From NCBI GenBank assembly GCA_054661495.1, contig BAAFSQ010000139.1, positions 1 through 25,177 of the forward strand: 25,177 nt of DNA, given 5' to 3'. The position numbers and the translations under genes were made by a program. Position 1 is the first letter of the stretch; the number at the start of each line of letters is the position of its first letter. The notes under the pieces were generated by a model. It did no database searches. It had not been told where the DNA came from and saw only the letters and a list, made by a program, of their open reading frames with translations. The DNA is from Zygophlyctis sp. KS116. Its lineage: Eukaryota; Chytridiomycota. Positions 1 to 9,614 of this stretch are shown here, in pieces.

Positions 1-52
1 ATAGCCAAATCAGCAGATTTTGATCTATTAATAGCATTTTCAATGATGCATC

Positions 53-87
53 TGACTCATTTGATGCATTTACAATCAAGTGACTCA
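53..87. promoter_or_regulatory. Two TGACTCA (Gcn4/AP-1-like) sites
   Basis: The heptamer TGACTCA occurs at 53-59 and again at 81-87, about 120-150 bp before the start codon of the membrane-protein gene at 207. In fungi and animals this is the binding site of bZIP factors of the Gcn4/AP-1 class. Two CCAAT-type pentamers follow at about 136-153. The match is visible in the sequence; regulation by a bZIP factor is inference. Confidence 0.35.
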
Positions 88-110
88 ACTGCCTCATACC
101 AATACCGACG

Positions 111-155
111 ATGGCAGACATGGCAGACGATGACCGCCAATGCCACCGCCAATAA
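111..155 (+). other. Possible 14-codon upstream ORF
   Basis: An ATG at 111 opens a 14-codon frame (MADMADDDRQCHRQ) that stops at 153-155, 51 bp before the ATG at 207. It carries an internal duplicated ATGGCAGAC unit (111-119 and 120-128). If transcription starts before 111 it would act as an upstream ORF lowering translation of the next gene. The CCAAT boxes within it argue instead that this stretch is promoter DNA. Confidence 0.2.
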
Positions 156-206
156 GTCTCTCGGGAAGAATGGCTTCGGGATTTTAAAGCTTTCTGTAAT
201 TCTGTA

Positions 207-860
207 ATGGGAATAGACGATGAATATATTTCAGAGGATGATCTAGCCCAATCTTATACTGATAATGTAAAATTACTGATTTCAGCAATAATCAATTTAC
301 CAGTTTGGACTAGAGTTTTCTACACAGCTCAAATTGTAAATATTAATACTATAATTCTAGATTCTAGGAATAATATTATCTATTCTATCAAAAGATGTAG
401 TAATTTGGGTTTTTGGACTTAAAATCGTGTTGGATTTACTATTTATAATTTTAGAACTTTATCAAAAAGAATTTACACAAAGGAAATGGATAAAGTTGAC
501 TGTAAGACTTAAGAATTTATAAATTTAGGCATTCTTATCAACTGCATCTACTACAATAATGATTGGAGTATTTTATCTATATTATGGATATGGATCTTTT
601 GGAAATACTCATCATTGTGCCATGGCGTGTAATATTAATTATCCATCTTCAAGAATTTGTGAAAATAGTAATAACTGTACTATACAACAATTTAATGATT
701 TTATAAATACTCAAACTAAACTAGACTTGAATACATGGTATTGTATGGGATTTTTATTGTCAGATGTAAGTTTGTAAAGTAATTTTAGGTGATTTTGTTG
801 CATTTACAAACAGGAGAATTAGTAGAATATATTTCTCTTGGATATTTTTCAGGAATCTAA
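207..860 (+). CDS. Unrecognised tetraspan membrane protein
   Basis: Rebuilt as exons 207-335, 361-501, 529-765 and 789-860 (introns 25, 27 and 23 nt), giving 192 residues. I do not recognise the family. After an acidic N-terminus there are hydrophobic segments at about residues 37-55, 58-77, 91-110 and 155-175, suggesting four membrane helices. The stretch between helices 3 and 4 holds about 45 polar residues with four cysteines (HHC, MAC, RIC, NNC) and several Asn, as in an extracytoplasmic disulfide-bonded loop. Removing the introns joins hydrophobic reading frames that would otherwise end at 421, 511 and 777. The last exon encodes 23 residues and its stop overlaps the convergent SKP1 gene by 12 bp. 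The gene is quite certain as a spliced ORF; its function is unknown. Confidence 0.65.
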
Positions 861-1299
861 TGCCCAACTATTCTCTTTAAGAATGGCAGCTTGTTCTTCA
901 TTTGTAAAATCGTTTTCTAATTGAAGCATTTCTCTAATTTGAGAAGAGGTTTTTCCACTAATACGATGAGCGATTTCAAGTGTTCCGGCTTCTAATAAAG
1001 ATTTAATATCTAAATAGTTGGCTGCTAGAATTAAATCCATGAGATCAAGAGATTCAATCTTGACAAGGAAATCCTAAAATTATTATAATAAATTATACTT
1101 GTTTGCATGGAGTAGAACAATACTCTAAAACAAGAGATAATACAGATGATTTTACATTATGAAGTGGAATAATGGAATTTGAGGTTTCATTTAAATCATT
1201 ACACATTGTTTTTAATAGATCGGACTGAAAGGCAATACATTTCTCAACTTCAAAAGAAATAGAATCACTAGAAAGTAGAGTGATCTTTTCACCATTCAT
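849..1299 (-). CDS. SKP1: SKP1-like SCF ubiquitin ligase subunit
   Basis: Exons 1099-1299 and 849-1073 (25-nt intron) encode 141 residues. Skp1 bridges cullin-1 to F-box proteins in SCF ubiquitin ligases. The N-terminal half has the POZ-fold pattern (KITLLSSDSISFEVE, then IIPLHNVKSSVLSLVLEYC). The C-terminal half has the diagnostic LILAANYLDIKSLLE and the F-box-binding end GKTSSQIREMLQLENDFTNEEQAAILKENSWALDS-type sequence, of which the NDFTNEE and KENSWA elements are the strongest. It is shorter than the usual 155-165 residues because the acidic loop is missing. It lies 29 bp downstream of the Tubby-like gene on the same strand and its last codons overlap the convergent gene's end. Confidence 0.93.
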
Positions 1300-1328
1300 T
1301 ATTGACAGTTTACAAGGCTTAAGACGAG

Positions 1329-3430
1329 TTATTGACCATCATAAGCCTCAAACGTAGAAATTGCAATGGCAAAGGCTTCAAGTGGGGTCATTGGCCATCG
1401 GACATCCAATGAAAATTCATCAGGTCCACATCTTCCAAATTGCATAAAAATAAAATCATCTATTTAATTAAATGGAGTTTAAAATACCTTGGGTTTCAGC
1501 AGAAATTAACTGAAGATTCTTGACTGATGGTTGAGTTACTCTACCACCAAAATTTAAACAATGAGATTGTGTTGTTTCATTCCATCTAGGATTCTTATTA
1601 CGAAGTTGAGCCCATTTAACCGTGTTTTTTGATTTCATATCAAACAGTATATCAGAAGGTTCAAATGTTCCCTACAAAAATTAAATTATTGAGATTACTT
1701 CATTTTCAGGTAAATCAGAATTAGGTATAGCTACAGATAAAACTCTCGGTAATACATTTTTAGTCTAAAAGTTAAAATTTAGAAAATATACATATTGAAC
1801 ACATGCCAACTCTTTCATTGGAGCATCAGGGTTAGATGATGTATAACTTCTTGCATCACAGAGAATAAAAGTATTTCTTCCAAAATTTCCTTTAAGTCGT
1901 CCAAGATAGTGATTTGAATTTTTAGAGGTTTCTTCAATAGAGTCGCTAATCACATAAGTTGCTAAAGCAGACTTTTTGCGTTTTCTAGCAGATAAAATAA
2001 AAGAATTATCTATATCATTATGCATGTAGAATGTAGGATAAGCTTTTTCTAATAGTGTTGATTGTCTAAAGATGCGACATCTTAAAACTTGATCTTTTGG
2101 GATTCGGCTAATTATTAAGTTAAAGATAGAATACTAGAAAACAGAGTCAACATTTAAAATTGGCTTAATTGATGATGAGGAAATTTGATCAACATTTGTT
2201 AAAGGGCCTTCATCATTAGAAGATTCAGCAATATCAGTAGGGATATGTTTAATTAATTCATCAGAAGAGGCTCTAGGTGGAAGAGGAGGAGCGTCTGTAT
2301 TTTCCAATTCGTTTGTAATAATGTCTGTTTCTCTATATTCAATATTAGATTCTTGTGTGATTTCTTTTTGAGGAAGTTGCGGTAAAGTTTTAATGTTCGT
2401 ATTTGGTGTCTCTGTTTTTTGAATGACTGGAGCTTCTCTAGTCTTTTTGCTTGCAGCCGTCCGAATAATGTCTTGTTCATTTTTCTTTGAAGATTGATGC
2501 AATGAGTCTACTAATCCATTACATAAAATTAGATATTACATTTGGGCTTTTCACTAACTTGAATATTATCTTTATCTGTTTTTGAATCACTAAAAGACTT
2601 TGAATCTTTAGCTTTTTCTATTTCCCCTGACCATCCAGATTTTAGAGGCGATGGCCGTTTCTGAGATTCAACATTTGTTTTTAATCTTGTTTCCACTTCA
2701 GTTGGTTTATTTGCAGTTGAATCAAATCTAACTTCCTTTTTAGGACTTGATGATCCTTTAAAAGTAACCTTTTCTTGAATTTCTGACTCTATAGTATTCG
2801 CTTCTTGGTATATTGGAGCCACTTCAACTTTGATACACGTTTCTTTGAATGGTAACTTTCTTGGACTTAGATCTTGTATTTCTTTTTTCTTTGAGATGAA
2901 ATCTTGATATCCAGCACTTTCTAAAGATGTATTCCAATCAAGAATTCCATCATTGAAAGTTGCATATTCTTCAACCTTTGAATCCATCATTCCAACATTT
3001 TTGGCAAGTTCCTTTTTTGGAGTTATTGGTCTCAATTTTGGCGCTTCATTTGACATGATTCCAGTAGCGATCCTACTTTTAGGCCTTGATTTAACTTTAA
3101 TAGGAGTTTGAGTCGCCAATTGCTCTATAATAGAGTCTGATCTATCCATTCCAGTATCTGTTGAAGAACAGAGATCATCATTTGCCTCCATTTCAAGACT
3201 CTTTCTTAGTCTATTATAAATCTTGTATTGTGATGCTATTATAAATTTAATATTATAAATACCAATTTCAGGATTTTCACTTATATCGGCTTTTCCAGGC
3301 TTCCGTCCGGTCGCAGAGAAAAATCCATGTTCATATTCCTTGATGATCTTTTTTATGACTATCAGTTGCTGTTTTGTATTATCCAGTTGATTCTCTACAG
3401 ATTAGATTATAAATTACCTGATTTCATCAT
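1329..3430 (-). CDS. Tubby-like protein with Sld2/RecQL4-like N-terminus
   Basis: Eight exons (3418-3430, 3263-3394, 2540-3235, 2135-2510, 1792-2107, 1699-1764, 1488-1671, 1329-1459) with 23-29 nt introns give 637 residues. The last third (about 405-637) is a Tubby domain: [70 protein letters not shown] and the ending [18 protein letters not shown] all match the family. Tubby domains bind phosphoinositides, and in animals TULPs carry membrane cargo into cilia with IFT-A. Residues 63-400 look disordered, with an APPLPPR SH3-ligand-like motif near 353. Residues 10-63 ([20 protein letters not shown], then [15 protein letters not shown]) resemble the conserved motif of the replication factor Sld2/RecQL4 N-terminus. 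An in-frame TAA lies five codons before the chosen ATG. The Tubby call is very firm; the N-terminal similarity is from memory. Confidence 0.88.
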
Positions 3431-3942
3431 CGCGGCAAATGTTTAGTGTGGCCCGAGTAGATCTCTGATGTCATGAGTGCATTACTCATTCCGCTCACGA
3501 CGACTTATAAGCATTTCTAGCAGTAAATCGTTGGATATAAGATATTTTGATGACGCTCTAGTATTGATTTTATTATGAAAACTATACAATATTTCTTAAG
3601 TTTCGAATTTCACAGAGTATTTGTCGAGAGTTCCATTCTCTTTTCTTACACCAGAGACATATCTACATGGAAAAATAACTAATCATAATACAACGCATTA
3701 ATGAGAAACATAGTAATCACAGTGGAAACTAGAGATGTGACAAGACTGTTTAATGGGCTTCAGTGTAACTATGATGCTCTGCATTTTCAGAGTACGATTA
3801 AGACTGGAGGATCCTGTCCCAATTGTGAAATATAAATGGCCTTGATATTTATTATCTTGTAATTTCAGATAACCAATAATGCTTATAGCACAGAAGCAGA
3901 TCTGATCAATAATGAGTCAAAAAGTCTGAAAATTCTTCTAAA
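3431..3942. other. 512-bp divergent intergenic gap
   Basis: The largest space in the window, between the starts of the Tubby-like (-) and first oxidase (+) genes, so it should hold both promoters. It has a 6-bp inverted repeat ATGAGT/ACTCAT with a 5-nt loop (3473-3489), whose arms are bZIP half-sites. On the + strand a frame from ATG 3701 runs 44 codons (MRNIVITVETRDVTRLFNGL...) to a stop; a 44-nt GT..AG intron at 3825-3868 would extend it by 27 codons to 3952, overlapping the oxidase start by 10 bp. That intron is longer than nearly all others here and I do not recognise the product. No tRNA or rRNA pattern is visible. Confidence 0.4.
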
Positions 3943-5775
3943 ATGTTTCTGATTGGATTGATTCTTCCTATTGCTCTATCGCAAGGAATCATTGGTAGTT
4001 GGGATGTTATCGGTACTTCTGGAGTAGTTTGCATTCATACGATGCTATTGCCAAATTCTAAACTGTTGTGTATGGAAAGACCTCACATGCCTCCTTATTC
4101 TATAAACTCTCAAACAAATGGAAATACTGTCGTTGAGATTGATCTGAAAGGAGGGCAGCCAATTGATGGATCTTGGCAGGCAATATGGCAACAAAAGCCA
4201 ACAATCTATAATACATTTTGTGCAGGGGTAAGTCAATTATTACTAAATATAGCATGTTCAATTGGGTAATGGATCTATACTTGTTATCGGCGGAGATAAT
4301 CAGTCAATGTCAATGAATGGGGTTGATTATATAGTGGATGGAAGAGCTACACGTCAAATATATGATCCGGTTACTGGATCTTGGAATTACTTGCCTCATA
4401 TGACTACAAATAGATGGTATCCAACTGTAGTGACAATGAAGGATGGAAAGTAACTTTTTTCCTTGACGAGAATAGTGCAATTATTTTTTCAGGTACAACA
4501 GCTAATTTGGACTTTGATTTGGTTGCTAAAGGAGAAAATAATAATAATCCTACATATGAATATTGGCCTGCAAAATCAGGGAATTGGCCTATGGAATTAG
4601 ACATCCTCAAATGGGCTTATCCACATGTTTTATATCCAATGGCTTTTCAACTTCCTTCTGGAGGAATATTCTTATTGGTGTCAAATAAAACAATCATTAT
4701 TGATCCAGAAACTGATCGGATTTCTTATTCTGTGCCTGATATGCCTGAAATGGATCATTCTCCTTGGATTTATCCTCATTCACCGCATATGATTATGTTG
4801 CCTCTGTCAAAGGATACAGGTTATAAGGCTATTTTACAGATTTGTGGTGGTTCTACTCTAGCTGTGACTCAAGATATATCTGATAAACCTGCTTCACCGA
4901 TGTGCTGGAGAATAAATCCAGATGATAGTAATCCTACTTGGACAAGAGTAGATGACATGCCTCATGCTAGAGTTATGCTTGATGGTGTATTACTTCCAGG
5001 TATTTTATTTTAATTGAATTCAGATGGGAAAATTCTGTATCTTAATGGTGCTGCATTTGGTGTAGCTGGAGGAAACCAAGGTCAAGTTATGTACGCTCGT
5101 GACCCTGTTTTTGCTGTAGACTTGCATGATCCTTTTGCTCCATCTGGTTCACAATGGACTAGTCTTGCAAATGCATCTATAGCTCGTTTATATCACGACG
5201 GAGCTCTTCTTTTAGAGACTGGACATGTTATTACTTTTGGAAGTGAAATGAAGAATTACATGGATTATTACCCATTTAGAAAATCTTCCTTGTGTTTCCC
5301 AGCTACAGAAACTGTTTGTTCAGATGCTTTTGAATATCGAATTGAACGATTTACTCCTCCATATTTACTCACTGGGAAGCCAAGACCTGTGATAAAGGAG
5401 GCCCCTTCATTTTTGACTCATGACTCAACCTTTAAAATAACTATGGAATCTCCTGATAAAGTTGATCGTGTTACATTTATACGATACAGCACTACTACTC
5501 ATAATCTAAATACTGATCAACGTTTTATTGAATTAGAGATCTTGGGTAAATTAGGATCAACAGTATATCTCCAAATGCCTCCTAATTCAGCGATTGCTCC
5601 TCCTGGAAACTGGCATTTATTTGCATTATCTCAGGGTGTTCCTTCGGTTTCTAAAACCGTGAATCTACAAATTGGGGACTCAACACGCATTGAAATTCCA
5701 AAGAAGGCAAGGAATGGATCAATGTCATTAGTAAATTGTCTTTGGATTTTGTCCTTGTTAGTGGCAATTTTATAA
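3943..5775 (+). CDS. Glyoxal oxidase-type copper radical oxidase 1, secreted
   Basis: Exons 3943-4227, 4253-4449, 4476-4999, 5024-5775 (introns 25, 26, 24 nt) encode 585 residues. Glyoxal oxidases (AA5-type kelch beta-propeller plus C-terminal DUF1929) oxidise aldehydes or alcohols with O2, making H2O2. The expected active site is present: Cys93 (FCAGH) and Tyr151 (RWYPT) for the thioether radical cofactor, Tyr392-His393 (ARLYH) and His495 (TTTHNLNTDQR) for copper. The N-terminus MFLIGLILPIALSQG is a signal peptide, and the last ~19 residues are hydrophobic after a polar/small stretch, as for a GPI anchor. First of three tandem paralogs and the only one with a signal peptide. The residue after the radical Cys is Ala instead of Gly. 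Substrate cannot be deduced. Confidence 0.9.
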
Positions 5776-5965
5776 TACTTTATTCATAATTTTTAAAGTT
5801 GACTCTCTTGTACTTTAATGGCTTTAGTCATCATGGATAAACATGATTCATTGATTCGATCGAAAAGCCCACAAAATTTTCCCTTGTTCATGAAAATTCT
5901 CGATCCCGCCGCATTCATAGATTGACGACTGAAAATTTTGCTGTGGCACTTTAGCGGCTTTAAAA

Positions 5966-7711
5966 ATGTCTCTGGGTTCATGGAATGTGATAGGAATGAG
6001 TGGAGCTGTATGCTTACATTCGATCCTCTTGCCAAACAATAAAATACTCTGTATGGAGCGGCCAAGACCATCGCCGTATCCAATGAATCCATATACGAAT
6101 GGTATACTTTTTTCTTTAATATTTAGGATCAATGGTTACAGAAATCAGTCTTATGGACGGAAGTGGAAATTATAATCCAACTTACAAAAGTGTTCCTTAC
6201 CCAACATCTGCATTCTGTGGAGGACATGCTCAAATGGCTAATGGTTCAATTTTAATGTTTGGGGGGGATGTAACCTCAATTCCAAACATTGTATCAGATG
6301 GAACTAAAAGTCGGCGTATATATACTCCTTGCGATGGAAAGGATTGTACAGGGAGATGGAGTACTCTTCCTGATATGGCTCATGGGAGATGGTATCCAAC
6401 AGTTGTGACTTTGGCTGATGGTACAAACATAATTTTTACTGGTGTATATGATTACTTGGATGATAAAAGAACTGATAATAATAATCCCACTTATGAATAT
6501 TGGCCTCCAAAAGAAGGAAAAGGAGAAATTGAAATGGAAATTTTTAAATGGGCGTTTCCTTTTCATCTCTATCCTCCAGCTTTTCAATTACCTGGTGGAG
6601 ATGTCTATCTTTTTGTAGCAAATAAATCAGTTCTTCTGGATACTAAAACGGAGCAGGTTAAAAATAGTATACCAGATTTATTGGCTGATGATCATCAACC
6701 TTGGATTTATCCTTTTTCTGCAAATATGGTGATGTTACCTCTATCTCCGGCTAATAATTATAAGGCCACTTTACAAATTTGTGGTGGATCTAAACGTTCA
6801 AGTGAAATTGCATCGTCAGATTGTTATCAAATAACCCCTGAGGATCCAGTTTCTAAATGGAAAAAAGTTGACAGTATGCCACATGGTCGTGTGATGATTG
6901 ACGGTGTTTTAGTATTTTTTAATCTTTTTTTAATATTTAGCTCCCTGATGGAACTTACTTGGTTGTAAATGGTGTTGGATGGGGGCGCGCAGGTGGTTTG
7001 TATGCTGCTGATTCACGATGGGCGAAGGATCCAGTTTTCCATGCTGATTTATTTGATCCTAAAGCTCCTTCAGGACAACAATGGCTAACTTTGGCTAAAG
7101 CATCAGTCTCTCGCCTATATCATTCAACTGCTATTCTTCTTGAAACAGGTGAAGTACTTACTGCAGGAACTGAATTTCAAAATTATGTGGATATGGATGG
7201 GCCTCGTGCTGCAGCTTGCTTTCCTAATGTCAATGTTATGTGTACTAATCCTTTTGAATATCGCTTAGAAGTTTTTACTCCGCCATATCTACAAACTGGA
7301 AAACCGAGACCGACTATTTTATATGCTCCAAAAAATTTAACATACAAGTCTTCCTTTATGATTAAACTTAAATCATCAGGGACTATCAGTAAAATTTCTT
7401 TTGTTAGATATGGCAGTAGCACACATAACATCAATACAGATCAACGATTAGTGGAATTGCAAAATTTAGGCCAGAAACAAGATGAATTATATCTAAGAGC
7501 TCCTCCTTCTGGATCTATTGCACCGCCGGGTAATTGGATGCTATTTGTATTTCAGGATGGTGTGCCATCAATTGCAAAGACTATAAGACTTGAAAATGGT
7601 CCAGAAACTTTTGTTAATGTTCCAGTAGACGCTAGAATTTCTCACGCCTACAAAGTAGATATTGCATTTCAAGTATTAATGATTTTGATCGCTGCATTTT
7701 TCCTGTTGTAA
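5966..7711 (+). CDS. Glyoxal oxidase-type copper radical oxidase 2
   Basis: Exons 5966-6101, 6127-6911, 6941-7711 (introns 25 and 29 nt) encode 563 residues. Active-site residues expected for the family are Cys76 (FCGGHAQM), Tyr135 (RWYPT), Tyr367-His368 (SRLYH) and His469 (STHNINTDQR). The C-terminal domain ends in a hydrophobic tail (FQVLMILIAAFFLL) like a GPI-anchor signal or tail anchor. The coding region opens directly at the propeller (MSLGSWNVIGMSGAVCLHS) with no signal peptide. I searched the 190 bp upstream and found no exon that could supply one: no AG acceptor with a partner GT gives a hydrophobic start. The 5' end is therefore less certain than the rest. It lacks the two upstream introns of copy 1 and has one of its own at the N-G/S-M junction. 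Confidence 0.88.
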
Positions 7712-7769
7712 TAAAATTCATTATGACATATGATTTGCGTTTTTATCATCTGATCGGCGGCAAAATTTA

Positions 7770-7785
7770 TGGCGTGGAAACGCCA
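7770..7785. repeat. Small inverted repeat before oxidase 3
   Basis: TGGCGT and ACGCCA (6 bp) are separated by GGAA, nested inside an outer GATCG (7752-7756)/CGATC (7786-7790) pair, 30-60 bp before the third oxidase start. In an AT-rich spacer this GC-rich symmetric block stands out and could be a dimeric factor's site. A terminator is unlikely in a eukaryote. Function is inference. Confidence 0.25.
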
Positions 7786-7816
7786 CGATCTATTCCAAAA
7801 TTAACTCCTGCTGAAA

Positions 7817-9563
7817 ATGTCAACAATGGGATCTTGGGATGTAATTGGAACATCTGGAGCTGTTTGCATTCATACATTCTATCTTCCTTTAAACCGCATT
7901 GCATGCATTGAGCGCCCGCATGAAGCACCTTTTCCTCCGAACAGCAATACTAATGGAAATCCTGCTACTGAAGTTAGACTCACCAATGCTGATGGGGCTT
8001 GGGATGCAAAATGGAATTCTGTGCCAATTGCCTCCAATGCTTTTTGTGGAGGCCATGCACAAATGGGTGACGGATCAATCTTATTTGTGGGTGGAGATGC
8101 TAGAATTGACACTGGACTTCAAGATGGTAGACGATCAGTTAGACTTTACACTCCTTGCAACACTACAGAATGTGTATCTGGAAGTTATAGTGAATTGTAT
8201 CAAATGACATCCGAAAGATGGTATCCGACTGTAGTCACACTCAAGGATGGAACAGCTATCATTATTTCAGGAACAAAGGATAACTTGGACTTGAATAATA
8301 TGAAGCCAATTTCAAATCCTACATATGAGTATTATCCTCCAAAAACTGTTGGTGAATGGCCTAAAAAGCTTGATATATTGGAGTGGGCTTTCCCATTTGT
8401 TCTTTATCCTATGGCTTTTCAATTGCCTTCTGGAAATCTTTTCTTATTTGTCTCTAACAAGTCCATTATTCTGGATACTAAAACAGATGAAGTCTTCAAT
8501 ACAATTCCAGATCTAGTTGTGCCGAATCACTGGCCATTCATTTATCCTGCATCTCCTCACATGGTAATGCTTCCTCTAACAAAGAAAAACAATTATGTTG
8601 CAACATTTTTGTTGTGCGGTGGAAGTGAAATTGGAAGTCAAGGTGAAGTTTATAGTTCAAAGAAATGTTTTAAAATTACTCCAGAAAGTCAGAATCCAAC
8701 ATGGTCCCAAGAAGATGATATGCCTGCCCAACGAGTCATGCTTGATGGAGTTATTCTACCAGGTATGAAGTAAATTTTTAATAATAGATGGAAAAATTCT
8801 TTACGTAAATGGTGCAGGCTATGGTTTAGCCGGAGGATCTCAAGGTGGGGATACATCAATCGCAGGAGATCCAGTCTTTGAATCTTCGCTTTATGATCCT
8901 GAAGCTCCTTCTGGATCCAAGTGGTCTAATTTGCCAAAGTCAACCGTAGCAAGGCTCTATCATTCCGGGGCAATCTTGACAACTGAAGGATTTGTCGTTA
9001 CAACCGGATCTGAAATGCAAAATTATCTCGATGCTGACCCAAATTGTTTCCCAAAAGGTCTTAAAAACATATGTACTTCCCCATATGAATATAGAATCGA
9101 GAGATACACACCATACTATTTGACAACTGGAAAGCCCCGACCCGCTATAATTTCTGCGCCATCAGAATTGACATTTAATTCCTCATTCTTAATTGAAATT
9201 AAAACCGGTACTGGTATAGATAAAGCCACTTTGATTAGATATTCTACAACTACTCATTACACAAATACAGATCAGAGATATGTTGAGCTGGATGTCATTG
9301 GATTATCAGATAGTAAAGTAGGACTTAGAATGCCAGCAAATGGTGCTATTGCCCCTCCTGGAAACTGGATGCTTTTTGTTCTTAAAGAAGGAGTCCCTTC
9401 AGTTGCCAAAACAATACGTTTGCAAGATGGACCCCAACAAGATATTGCTGAAGCTGACATGAAGTCTCTACGTCCTCTTAAAAACTCTGCCAAGGATCTT
9501 AAAATAGAAAGATCACTTTGGATTACTATTTTCTCTCTATGTATGCTCACCTGGATTTTTTAG
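7817..9563 (+). CDS. Glyoxal oxidase-type copper radical oxidase 3
   Basis: Two exons, 7817-8762 and 8788-9563 (25-nt intron), encode 573 residues. The radical/copper residues are kept: Cys77 (FCGGHAQM), Tyr136 (RWYPT), Tyr373-His374 (ARLYH), His472 (TTTHYTNTDQR). The single intron sits at exactly the same codon as the last intron of copy 1 (after LP, phase 1, inside the Asp codon of DGKILY). It starts MSTMGSWDVIGTSGAVC without a signal peptide, and no AG acceptor lies just upstream that could join a hidden first exon; ATG 7826 is an alternative start. The C-terminus (LWITIFSLCMLTWIF) is hydrophobic. Last of the tandem set, 51 bp before the AAA ATPase gene. Confidence 0.88.
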
Positions 9564-9614
9564 AACTTGCTACAATGAATAAATTAGGTTTGCAATGACC
9601 CTAAGCGATTGGCA

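Noticed and set aside
266-284. A 19-nt intron in the first exon of the membrane-protein gene
   Set aside because: Removing it shifts the frame and breaks the hydrophobic reading into the next exon.
5793-6132. Minus-strand frames of 94-99 codons before oxidase 2
   Set aside because: They run antisense through the oxidase 2 start, overlap each other in different frames and show no recognisable pattern.
6294-6587. Minus-strand hydrophobic frame inside oxidase 2
   Set aside because: Antisense of the conserved propeller; the low-complexity FFF/III composition comes from the AT-rich complement.
7723-7911. 62-codon frame before and across the oxidase 3 start
   Set aside because: It overlaps the conserved start of oxidase 3 in another frame and encodes no signal peptide usable as a first exon.
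3943-9563. Frameshifts and early stops in the oxidase genes, as if pseudogenes
   Set aside because: Each break falls at a 24-29 nt GT..AG segment whose removal restores conserved residues and keeps each CDS divisible by three.
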